Origin: Saprospiraceae bacterium
GTDB lineage: Bacteria > Bacteroidota > Bacteroidia > Chitinophagales > Saprospiraceae
DNA length: 60,146 nt
Assembly: GCA_016719855.1 (NCBI GenBank)
Contig: JADJYH010000008.1
Location: 180,001-240,146 of the forward strand
Direction: 5' to 3'
The notes under the pieces are model-generated. The model was not told the origin of the DNA, did not search any database, and saw only the letters and a program-made list of their open reading frames with translations. The translations under genes and the position numbers were made by a program. Numbering within the stretch: the first letter of the stretch is position 1; each line of letters opens with the position of its first letter. Below, one piece after another: positions 28,807 to 36,563 of the stretch.

Positions 28807-30006
28807 ATGATTCCCCACATCCGCAGCGCCTACAACGCCGCCTTTACGGAGGAAAAATACCAGGCGTTCCTCCACGAAATCTACTTGGAGACCAACCACA
28901 AGGTGCCGTTTCACATCGCTGAGACGCCGATTTTCGTGCCAAAGACGCTGTCTAACCAACTGTTCCAAGCTTGCGAGGAACTGGTGGACACGCTATGCCG
29001 CCCTGATTTCAAGGCAATATCGGCGGAGACTATCATGCCGGACTGCTACGTGCCGGGCGAGACGGCGCACACCACGTTCCTCGTCATTGACTTCGGCATT
29101 TGCCAAGATGCGGACGGCCATATTTCCCCACAACTGATTGAAATACAAGGGTTTCCGTCGCTGTTTTTCTATCAAGACCTGTGCGCCCGGTCTTACCGAA
29201 AGCATTTCGACATCCCCGACAATCTGAATCATCTTTTCGGTGTCCTAACCACCGAGGAGTATGTGGAGCGGATGCGCCAAATCATCGTCGGCAACTCGAA
29301 GCCGGAGAACGTGGTGTTGCTGGAAGTAGAACCGCACAAGCAGAATACACAAGTGGATTTTTGGGCGACAGAACGGGCGTTGGGCATCAAGGTGAAATGC
29401 CTAACCGACCTAAAAACGGAAGGGAAGGATGTTTTTTACCTAGATGAAAATGGGCGGAAAGTGGCGGTGGAGCGCATTTATAACCGGGTAATTTTTGACG
29501 AGTTGCAAAAGCGAACGGACTTGAAGCGGGAGTTCTTTTTTGAAAACGAGTACAATATCCAATGGGTGGGCCACCCGCACTGGTTTGCCCGCATCAGCAA
29601 GCACACGCTGCCACTTTTCGACAGCGAGTTCGTTCCAAAATCAACCTACCTGAACGAACTGAACGACATTCCTGATGATTTGGACAGCTATGTTTTGAAG
29701 CCACTCTACTCCTTTTCCGGCAAGGGCGTCATCATACACCCAGTAGTGGCGGATATCGAGGCAATCCCAGTGGAGGATAGAAAGAATTTTATCCTTCAAA
29801 AAAAAGTGGCCTACGCCCCTATCATCCAGACGCTGGACGACCCCGCCAAGGCGGAAATCCGCATGATGCTGGTTTGGGAGGACGGGGCAGCTCGTCCGCA
29901 AGTCATCACCAATCTGGTGCGCCTGAGCAAGGGCGAGATGGTGGGCGTGCGCTACAACATGGGCAAGACTTGGGTGGGCGGTAGTGTTGGTTTCTTTGAG
30001 GTGTGA
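28807..30006 (+). CDS. second ATP-grasp-like ligase
   Basis: A 399-residue protein beginning MIPHIRSAYNAAFTEEKYQA. The C-terminal half contains SYVLKPLYSFSGKGVIIHP (a Lys and Gly-rich ATP loop), a charged strand AEIRMMLVWEDGAARP and NLVRLSKGEMVGVRYNMGKT, a layout resembling the permuted ATP-grasp fold of glutathionylspermidine-synthase-like ligases. The N-terminal half has LIEIQGFPSLFFYQDL. I do not recognise the exact family. It starts 35 bases after the amidotransferase stop and ends before a terminator hairpin, so it is the last gene of the operon. Probable amide-bond-forming enzyme, by inference. Confidence 0.65.
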   Translation: MIPHIRSAYNAAFTEEKYQAFLHEIYLETNHKVPFHIAETPIFVPKTLSNQLFQACEELVDTLCRPDFKAISAETIMPDCYVPGETAHTTFLVIDFGICQDADGHISPQLIEIQGFPSLFFYQDLCARSYRKHFDIPDNLNHLFGVLTTEEYVERMRQIIVGNSKPENVVLLEVEPHKQNTQVDFWATERALGIKVKCLTDLKTEGKDVFYLDENGRKVAVERIYNRVIFDELQKRTDLKREFFFENEYNIQWVGHPHWFARISKHTLPLFDSEFVPKSTYLNELNDIPDDLDSYVLKPLYSFSGKGVIIHPVVADIEAIPVEDRKNFILQKKVAYAPIIQTLDDPAKAEIRMMLVWEDGAARPQVITNLVRLSKGEMVGVRYNMGKTWVGGSVGFFEV

Positions 30007-30010
30007 ATGT

Positions 30011-30040
30011 AAAAAGCCCCGATGCAACGCACCGGGGCTT
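30011..30040. terminator. terminator between the ATP-grasp operon and hemD
   Basis: AAGCCCCG (30014-30021) pairs with CGGGGCTT (30033-30040), extended inside by TGC/GCA. The A-run on the left gives a T-run on the minus strand, so it best terminates transcription arriving from hemD; it may also stop the plus-strand operon weakly. Confidence 0.75.
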
Positions 30041-30112
30041 CAAACAAACATACTATGAGAAAACAACTAGAAGATTTCTTAATATTAGAATTCCAGCGAT
30101 AACGCTGATTTC

Positions 30113-30895
30113 CTATTCTTTGTTCGAGACCTGTAAGTATTTTTCCAAAGCCATGGTCATGGACGGTGTTTCCGGTTCAGGTGCCTTGATGTTCGGATGA
30201 AGGCCACGGTCGAGCACGGCCTTGAGTGCACTTTGACCGAAGACGGCGATGCGGGTGGCTCTTTGCTCGAAATCGGGGAAGTTTTCGTAAAGTGCCTCGA
30301 TTTCAAGTGGACTGAAAAAGGCGATGATATCGTAGTAGATGTCCTTCAAGTTGCTCAGGTCACTACTCACCACGTTGTACATGATGGCCTCTTGGTACGG
30401 CACGCCATACTCATCGAGCACTGTAGTAATCTGTTTGGCGCCAAGGTTTGAACAAGGCAACAGGAATTTTTCCTTGTCCTTGTGCTTCATCAGGTAGGGT
30501 TTTAGGTCCTGTATGCTGCGCTCACCTGAGAACACTTTGCGCTTGCGGTAAATGATAAATTTTTGAAGATAGTTGGCAACGGCATCGGTAAGGCAGAAGT
30601 ACTTGGTTTCCTGCGACATTTTCACCCTCATTTCTTCGCAAAGGGCGAAAAAATGGTCAATAGAGTTTTTGCTCATGAAAATGATGGAGGAAAATTCGTC
30701 CGGTCTAATTCGCTGCTTGCGAAACTCTTTAGCGGAGAGTACTTCCACCTGAATAAAGGGAATCCAGTCAATATGGAGTTCGTACTTTTTCTCAAGCTCG
30801 TAGTAGGGGGAACGCTCAGGTTTCGGTTGCGATACGAGTATCGTTTTAACCTTTTTGTGAGTCTCCACGTATGTCTTACCATTTACAACGTCCAT
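30113..30895 (-). CDS. hemD: uroporphyrinogen-III synthase
   Basis: A 260-residue HemD-like protein that closes hydroxymethylbilane to uroporphyrinogen III in haem synthesis. The pattern is the low-conservation two-domain type: ILVSQPKPERSPYYELEKKY, FMSKNSIDHFFAL, LLPCSNLGAKQITTVLDEYG and FFSPLEIEALYENFPDF with a C-terminal VFGQSALKAVLDRG. The neighbour upstream is a DUF4271 membrane protein, a pairing I know from Bacteroidota, which supports the call. I start at ATG 30895; a TTG two codons upstream is less likely. Confidence 0.85.
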   Translation of the reverse strand: MDVVNGKTYVETHKKVKTILVSQPKPERSPYYELEKKYELHIDWIPFIQVEVLSAKEFRKQRIRPDEFSSIIFMSKNSIDHFFALCEEMRVKMSQETKYFCLTDAVANYLQKFIIYRKRKVFSGERSIQDLKPYLMKHKDKEKFLLPCSNLGAKQITTVLDEYGVPYQEAIMYNVVSSDLSNLKDIYYDIIAFFSPLEIEALYENFPDFEQRATRIAVFGQSALKAVLDRGLHPNIKAPEPETPSMTMALEKYLQVSNKE

Positions 30896-30934
30896 TCGCA
30901 ATATAGAATTTGAGTTGTTTCAAGAATAATGAAA

Positions 30935-31864
30935 TCAGTTGCTTCCATAAGCCAAAGCTATTTTATAAATGGCGAGCAAGGGTGCGATTTCAACGGCACA
31001 AAGATACAACAAAAAGTGAAATCTGTTACCCACTATAAAGCGGTTGGCAATAAAGAGGCCCCGTAACGCCAAGAACAAATAGATAAGCCCGAGCAGGCCC
31101 AAGGCGCCATAAACGACTATTCCGGTGGTACTTTGCGGAGCATAAGCAATGAAAAGCACCACTGGCACAAGGAACAAACCAATCACGATGTTGAATATCA
31201 TGATGGTGAACTGGTAGGAATCCACCTCCTTGCCAATAGGAAAAATGAACCCTGCCAGCCATAGCACAAAATGCTTTGCCATAAAGAACCCCGCAAGGCC
31301 ACCCATGCACATCAGCAGCGAGTAGTGGTTGGACGACGAAATGGAAACCCCAAAATGACGTGCCGTCAGAAAGGCGAAAAGCCCGCCATTGATGAAAAAC
31401 AATATGTAGAGCATTGCGTAGGCCAATGCGAGGCCGGAGCTTTGCTCTCGGTGAAGTTGGTTGAGCAGGTTGTCGTTTAGGAACGCTTTCCAGATTTTTT
31501 CAATCAGAATCCTGAAAATGGTGACAATGAGTGTCAGGATGATGAACATTATCAGGATGGACACAAAAAGAAAGCGCCGATAGTTGGTCTCTTTTTCCTT
31601 GGCCGTGAGCGGCTTGAAATTCTTCTCAGGCCGAATCTGAAATCCCGGCCCCCTGACCGCCTGGCCCGTAGCCCTTATTTTTATGATGTCGAAGGGGTTG
31701 GTGGAAACAGGAACGGCTTCAATGCTGTCCTCGGCAGCAGCAATCTGCAGCCGAGGATTTAGGTCAAAAGGGCTGGCAGTATTTTGACCTTTTGCACCAA
31801 CGGCACACAAGACCAGCAGCACTGCTCCGATTAGTATTGTTTTTATGAAGGTGGATTTTGCCAT
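30935..31864 (-). CDS. DUF4271 membrane protein
   Basis: A 309-residue membrane protein with a signal-like N-terminus (MAKSTFIKTILIGAVLLVLC), a soluble stretch of about 70 residues, then about six to seven hydrophobic helices (e.g. SILIMFIILTLIVTIF, LAYAMLYILFFINGGLFAFL, FNIVIGLFLVPVVLFIAYAP). It matches the DUF4271 type found beside hemD in Bacteroidota. The function is unknown; the link with haem synthesis is by neighbourhood only. The gap to hemD is about 40 bases, so they are probably co-transcribed. Confidence 0.82.
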   Translation of the reverse strand: MAKSTFIKTILIGAVLLVLCAVGAKGQNTASPFDLNPRLQIAAAEDSIEAVPVSTNPFDIIKIRATGQAVRGPGFQIRPEKNFKPLTAKEKETNYRRFLFVSILIMFIILTLIVTIFRILIEKIWKAFLNDNLLNQLHREQSSGLALAYAMLYILFFINGGLFAFLTARHFGVSISSSNHYSLLMCMGGLAGFFMAKHFVLWLAGFIFPIGKEVDSYQFTIMIFNIVIGLFLVPVVLFIAYAPQSTTGIVVYGALGLLGLIYLFLALRGLFIANRFIVGNRFHFLLYLCAVEIAPLLAIYKIALAYGSN

Positions 31865-32118
31865 GAAATCTTTGAAAGGCGCAAAATTAAACGTTCCCGT
31901 GGCGTTTTCTTAAAATCTTTACGCTAGGGTTTGGCGTTAGGTGGGTGTTAAAGAGGTGTTAACCGTTTTTCAACACACTGTTCAAGCACCTAAATTGCGC
32001 AGCAGGATAAACAACAACCTGTTTTGCATGTATGGTTTCAAGATTTTTTATTGTGTATTTTGTTTGGAAAGAAAAAAATTTAACTACTTGATTTTCAACG
32101 TTTAAGGTGTATTTTTCA

Positions 32119-33390
32119 ATGAAAAACACGGCTATCAATAGGGTGGTAATTCTGGGCGCTTTGGCCATTATCGGCATCATTGCCATTCAGGCGTACCTGC
32201 TGGTGAACACTTGGAACGCAGAGGAAAAGGACTATCAGGAAAAAGTGACGATAGCCCTGCAAAATGTAGCGAAGGAGTTTGAAAAGCTCGGCAGCTCGCC
32301 GCCCGCCTACAACGTCATCAACCAAGTGACCTCCAATTATTGGGTGGTGAACATCAACGACGACATCAACCCGAAAAACTTGGAGCATTTCCTTCGCTTG
32401 GAACTGGAGAGCATCGGGCTTCGGGAGGACTTTGAATATGGCATCTACGACTGTGACTCCCGGAAAATGGTCTACGGCAAGTACATTGACTACGACGTTG
32501 TCACTGAAAACCCCAAACCTGTGACCATCAAGGGCGACCAAATGCCCGTTCATGAGGAGTACCAGCACTACTTCGGCATACGCTTCCCGAACCGCAACTC
32601 GCAAATACTCAGCAACATGCGGCTGACGCTCATCTTTTCGGTCATCCTGCTGGTCACTATCCTGTTTTTCCTCTACGCCATCTCCATCATTTTGCGCCAA
32701 AAACGCCTGTCGGAGATGCAAAAGGACTTCATCAACAACATGACCCACGAGTTCAAAACACCTATCTCGACCATCCGCATCTCCACCGACGTGTTCTTGA
32801 AAAGCCCGGAAATCATGGCCAGTCCCCGCTTGGCGCAGTACGCCAACATCATCCAAGAACAAAACTCCCGGCTGAACAACCAAGTGGAAAAAGTGCTGCA
32901 ATTGGCCAAAATCGAACGGAACAATTTCCAACTGAACCTCGAAGAAACCGACCTTCACGAATTGGTGAGGGGCGTGCTCGAAAGCATCAGGGTGCAAGTA
33001 GAAAAACAGGGCGGTACGCTGCACTGCGAGTTGCTCGCCAAGTCGCCCACAATCAAGGCCGATCGGCTTCACCTGACCAACATCCTACACAACCTCGTGG
33101 ACAACGCAACGAAATACTGCACGGATGCACCCAATATTTTGCTCAAAACCCAGAACATTGCCGACGGCAAAATCCAGTTGCAAGTGATTGACAACGGGAT
33201 TGGCATCTCGAAGGAAGATATGGGCAAAGTCTTTGAGAAATTCTACCGGGTGCCCACCGGCGATGTCCACAACGTCAAGGGCTTTGGCCTCGGCCTTTTT
33301 TACACCAAAAATATCTGCGATGCGCACGGTTGGAAAATCGGCATCGAAAGTGAACCTGAAAAGGGTACGACCGTAACGATAATTATATAG
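32119..33390 (+). CDS. two-component sensor histidine kinase
   Basis: A 423-residue membrane kinase. TM1 is at residues 8-30, an extracytoplasmic sensor at about 31-170, TM2 at about 175-200 (LIFSVILLVTILFFLYAISI). The dimerisation helix carries the phospho-acceptor His in NNMTHEFKTPISTIRIS, the ATPase domain has HNLVDNATKY (N box), DNGIGI (G1) and GFGLGLFYTK (G2). It phosphorylates the OmpR-type regulator encoded 98 bases downstream. That gap holds a word hairpin. The upstream region 31865-32118 is AT-rich; I see no gene there. Confidence 0.93.
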   Translation: MKNTAINRVVILGALAIIGIIAIQAYLLVNTWNAEEKDYQEKVTIALQNVAKEFEKLGSSPPAYNVINQVTSNYWVVNINDDINPKNLEHFLRLELESIGLREDFEYGIYDCDSRKMVYGKYIDYDVVTENPKPVTIKGDQMPVHEEYQHYFGIRFPNRNSQILSNMRLTLIFSVILLVTILFFLYAISIILRQKRLSEMQKDFINNMTHEFKTPISTIRISTDVFLKSPEIMASPRLAQYANIIQEQNSRLNNQVEKVLQLAKIERNNFQLNLEETDLHELVRGVLESIRVQVEKQGGTLHCELLAKSPTIKADRLHLTNILHNLVDNATKYCTDAPNILLKTQNIADGKIQLQVIDNGIGISKEDMGKVFEKFYRVPTGDVHNVKGFGLGLFYTKNICDAHGWKIGIESEPEKGTTVTIII

Positions 33391-33483
33391 GTTGATGGGG
33401 CTGATAAAGGTTGATAAGGTTGATTGCCCGTTTTACGCAGTCCCACATCAACCCTTATAAACCCCTATCAACCCTTATCAACC
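33390..33483. repeat. word-built inverted repeat between kinase and response regulator genes
   Basis: The left arm (from 33390) is GGTTGATGGG, GCTGATAAAG, GTTGATAAG, GTTGATTG. The right arm (33446-33483) repeats ATCAACCCTT with a 10-bp period (ATCAACCCTT, ATAAACCCCT, ATCAACCCTT, ATCAACC). They pair imperfectly around a loop of about 20 bases. It lies between two genes of one regulatory pair and is a good candidate for differential stability of the message. Confidence 0.8.
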
Positions 33484-33488
33484 AAAGA

Positions 33489-34172
33489 ATGAAACCACAC
33501 CTGCTCTACGTAGAAGACGATGAAAGCCTCGGCTTCGTGACCAAGGACAACCTCGAAATGCAAGGCTACCAAATCACGCACTGCACCGATGGCAAGTCCG
33601 CCCTCGAAACCGCCAAGTCAGGTAGCTTCGACCTTTGCATCCTCGACGTGATGCTGCCCGAAATGGACGGCTTCACCCTTGCCGAGGAGATCCGCCGATT
33701 CAACGCTGAAATCCCCATCATCTTCCTCTCGGCCAAGTCGCTGAAGGAGGACAAAATCAAGGGCCTGCGACTCGGCGGCGACGACTACATCACCAAGCCG
33801 TTCAGCATCGAAGAACTGATTTTGAAAGTGGAGGTGTTCTTGCGCCGCAAGAACATGTCGGCCAATGCGCCCAAGCCAACCACCTACCGCTTCGGCAGCT
33901 ACGAATTCGACTACAAAAACCTTGGCCTCACCTGCAACGGCCAAACTGAGACCCTCACCCAACGGGAAGCCGACCTGCTCAAGTTCTTCCTCGACAACCC
34001 CAATCAGGTCGTAAAACGCTCCGACATCCTGGAAAAGCTATGGGGCGAAGACGACTATTTCCTGGGGCGGAGCCTCGACGTGTTCATTTCCCGCCTTCGC
34101 AAATACCTGCGCCACGACGAAAACTTGAAGGTGGAGAATATTCATGGTGTCGGATTTCGATTCAATATGTAA
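33489..34172 (+). CDS. OmpR/PhoB-family response regulator
   Basis: A 227-residue regulator. The receiver domain has the acidic pair in LLYVEDDESLG, the phospho-acceptor Asp in LCILDVMLPEMDGF near residue 52, and the switch Lys in YITKPFSIEEL near 103. The C-terminal winged helix (about 130-225, TLTQREADLLKFFLDNPNQV, RSLDVFISRLRKYL) binds DNA. It is the cognate partner of the kinase upstream. The start at ATG 33489 excludes the preceding hairpin. Confidence 0.94.
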   Translation: MKPHLLYVEDDESLGFVTKDNLEMQGYQITHCTDGKSALETAKSGSFDLCILDVMLPEMDGFTLAEEIRRFNAEIPIIFLSAKSLKEDKIKGLRLGGDDYITKPFSIEELILKVEVFLRRKNMSANAPKPTTYRFGSYEFDYKNLGLTCNGQTETLTQREADLLKFFLDNPNQVVKRSDILEKLWGEDDYFLGRSLDVFISRLRKYLRHDENLKVENIHGVGFRFNM

Positions 34173-34286
34173 AATTCAAATTCTTGGCACGGTTCTTGCA
34201 AAATTTTAACCGAACATCCGAAGGAAGAAGAACCCGGAAGGGACTTTTATTTTCGTTTTTTAGGTGATTAGACCTACTTGAGAAAC

Positions 34287-34442
34287 TGTGAACAACAAGG
34301 GCCGACAGCAGGCCGACACTCCACACACTTCCCAATATTTTCACTCCACAGTTTTCGACAGGCATCACGTATCATTTTTACACACCGCACACCTGAGACC
34401 CGCTGATTGGCCATGCCGCCAACCAAGCCGTCGTTATCCACA
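34287..34442. other. cluster of DnaA-box-like sites in a 660-base gene-free gap
   Basis: The gap 34173-34833 has no convincing gene. Within 156 bases I find TTATCCACA (34434-34442, perfect consensus), TTTTACACA (34376-34384), TGTGAACAA (34287-34295, inverted), two CACTCCACA (34317 and 34342) and TTTTCGACA (34352). An AT-rich stretch (34205-34265) flanks it. This could be oriC, a DnaA-titration site, or chance. The remainder of the gap up to 34778 shows nothing recognisable. Confidence 0.35.
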
Positions 34443-34778
34443 CCCAATTTAGTTTTCGAGAAAAAATGCAACGGTCAAGCCAGTATTTCCCTGAACGATC
34501 AGGCTGTTTTTGCTGCGCAACAATCGTGTCAAAGCATTGATTAGCAATAGTTTACCCCAAGGCTAAAGACTTTAGTCGGTTTCAAATTCGGTGCAGGCAC
34601 TCTTCAAAAAGTGGCCCTGCACTTTTTTCCCAGAGCCGGGCAAAGAGACCCTGCTCCGGGAAAGAAATAAGAAGAAGAAAGCCGATTGCATCCTAAAAAC
34701 CGGATGCCCCCTATTCCCGGAAAGTGGTCGGAAGCACTGCCCCCCAGTAAGCTTCCGGCTGCTTTTTTTTTGGAAAAT

Positions 34779-34841
34779 AGTTGAACTGGTTGAATTGGCT
34801 AGGCGCTACCCTAATTCAACTACTTCAACCATTTCAACCAT
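34779..34841. repeat. word-built inverted repeat at the 3' end of hemW
   Basis: The left arm is AGTTGAACT and GGTTGAATT. The right arm is AATTCAACT, ACTTCAACC and ATTTCAACC. The right arm overlaps the last codons of hemW, and the hemW stop codon TGA falls inside a TTGA word. Confidence 0.7.
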
Positions 34842-36000
34842 TTCCCTCCTCCGCAAAAAGCTCCGCCGCAATCCCGTCTGCCAAGAACCGACCCGCCTGC
34901 GTCAGCCTGAACACATCGCCTTCCCGCTCCATCGAGCCATCCACCAGAAATGATTTTGCGCCTTCGGCGAAATGCCCTTCAAATCCCAATACCTTGATTT
35001 TCAATAGATTGCAACCCCATTTGGTGCGCAACCCCGTCATCACGTACTCGTTGTAACGCTGCATGGGCGTCAGTACCTCCATTTCGAAGGATAACTCGCC
35101 CGCTTGCAATGAGCGGATGTAGGCAGCATTGTTCGCCACGTTCCACTGGCGGCTCACGCCATTGAACGAGTGCGCCGACGGGCCGATGCCGAGGTATTTT
35201 TTGCCCCGCCAGTAGCTCGTGTTGTGGCGGGAATAGTGGCCGGGCAAGGCCAAGTTGCTGATTTCATAATGCTCGTAGCCTGCCTGCGCCGTTTTTTCCA
35301 TCAAAAACTCAAACTGTTGAGCGGCATGTTCGTCGTCAACAGGCTGAACGGTGCCCTTTTTTATCTGGTGGGCGAGGGCGGTCTTCGGCTCCACGGTCAG
35401 GCAGTAGCAGGAGAGGTGCGGGATTTTCAACTTAAAAACCTGCTCCAAGTTCGCCGCCCATTGTTCGTGAGAGGTGGTCGGTGAGCCATAAATCAGGTCA
35501 ACCGAAAGGTTGTCAAAGCCTGCTGCTTGGGCATTTTGGATGCAACCAAGCGCCTCCGAGGCATTGTGCGCCCGGTTCATGAAGCGCAGGTCTGCCTCCG
35601 AAAACGACTGGACGCCGATGCTCAGGCGGTTCACGGGCGTTTGTCTCAAGTCCTTTATTTTCAATGGGTTCAAGTCATCTGGATTGGCCTCCAATGTGAT
35701 TTCGAGGCCAGGTTTAGTGACGGCGTGACTTTGAGTCACGCCGTCACTTGCAAGTGGGTAGTGCTTAAAAATTTCACCAAAAATCAAATCCAAATCACGC
35801 TGGTCGAGCAGCGATGGCGTGCCACCACCAAAGTAAATGGTCTCCAGCGGCTCGCCTTCGAGGTAGTTTTTTTGCAGTGCCAACTCTCGCAGGATAGCGA
35901 CCACCATTTCATCTTTCAACTTGAGGGAGTTCGAAAAGTGGAAATTGCAGTAGTGACAAGCCTGCTTGCAAAAAGGAATATGAAGGTAAAGTCCGGCCAT
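34834..36000 (-). CDS. hemW: radical SAM haem chaperone HemW
   Basis: A 388-residue radical SAM protein of the HemW (coproporphyrinogen oxidase-like, haem-transfer) type. It begins MAGLYLHIPFCKQACHYCNF with the CxxxCxxC cluster; EITLEANPDDL, NRLSIGVQSFSEADLRFMNR, DLIYGSPTTSHEQW and the C-terminal HemN domain (LGIGPSAHSF) follow. HemW hands haem to respiratory enzymes. Between residues about 95 and 105 is an insert encoded by a perfect 33-nt palindrome. I start at ATG 36000; an ATG 5 codons upstream is possible. Confidence 0.9.
   Translation of the reverse strand: MAGLYLHIPFCKQACHYCNFHFSNSLKLKDEMVVAILRELALQKNYLEGEPLETIYFGGGTPSLLDQRDLDLIFGEIFKHYPLASDGVTQSHAVTKPGLEITLEANPDDLNPLKIKDLRQTPVNRLSIGVQSFSEADLRFMNRAHNASEALGCIQNAQAAGFDNLSVDLIYGSPTTSHEQWAANLEQVFKLKIPHLSCYCLTVEPKTALAHQIKKGTVQPVDDEHAAQQFEFLMEKTAQAGYEHYEISNLALPGHYSRHNTSYWRGKKYLGIGPSAHSFNGVSRQWNVANNAAYIRSLQAGELSFEMEVLTPMQRYNEYVMTGLRTKWGCNLLKIKVLGFEGHFAEGAKSFLVDGSMEREGDVFRLTQAGRFLADGIAAELFAEEGNG
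35716..35748. repeat. 33-nt palindrome in frame inside hemW
   Basis: Fifteen bases on each side of TTG (35731-35733) are exactly complementary (AGTGACGGCGTGACT / AGTCACGCCGTCACT). It encodes about SDGVTQSHAVT, just before the conserved EITLEANP motif where HemW proteins normally have a short turn. Like the pheT palindrome it is 33 nt, i.e. 11 codons, and leaves the frame open. Confidence 0.85.
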
Positions 36001-36085
36001 AGTTTTGGACAACATAAATTATTGCGGAGCAAACATGGGCATAATTATCCGTGAAAATTGATGAAATTGGCCGCAAATCTCAGAT

Positions 36086-36484
36086 ATGAAATCGCACAAA
36101 ATCATCGGCAACTTCGCACTCGCAGCGGGCATCCTGCTCGCCCTTTCTTCGCTGATGCACTTTTTCAGCGGCTACCCGGCCATCAACGAAATGATAACCA
36201 GGGGCAACGCCGGGGCGGAAATCGCCCATGCCTTCCGGGTCATCTGGGTTTTCAGTTCCATCACCATGTGCTTGACGGGCATCTGGGGCATTTTCATTTC
36301 AAAAGGCTTGAAAGCAGGGCAAAAAAGCGCTTGGTGGCAAGGGCTGGCACTGGGCTTGGGCATGGTGTTCTTCTGCTTGGCCGCCCAGTTCATCAAGTTC
36401 CCGAACTATGGGATGATGCTGTTTGGGGTGATTGGGTTACTACTGGTTGTGCCGCTGCTGATAGGTAAAAGGAATTTTCAATAA
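36086..36484 (+). CDS. small membrane protein of unknown function
   Basis: A 132-residue protein with four hydrophobic helices: residues 6-26 (IIGNFALAAGILLALSSLMH), 48-70, 85-105 and 108-127 (GMMLFGVIGLLLVVPLLIG). No motif is recognised. It is divergent from hemW and has an ordinary gap on either side. Likely inner-membrane; function unknown. Confidence 0.7.
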   Translation: MKSHKIIGNFALAAGILLALSSLMHFFSGYPAINEMITRGNAGAEIAHAFRVIWVFSSITMCLTGIWGIFISKGLKAGQKSAWWQGLALGLGMVFFCLAAQFIKFPNYGMMLFGVIGLLLVVPLLIGKRNFQ

Positions 36485-36563
36485 AGGATTTTGACCTTGA
36501 GCCAAAGGGGAAAATCGCTGCATCGTCAAATCATCTTAACTTAGCCCCTTCAATATTAACGGC

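Noticed and set aside
34274..34471. 65-codon minus-strand frame in the DnaA-box gap
   Set aside because: The peptide shows no domain and the gap composition is non-coding.
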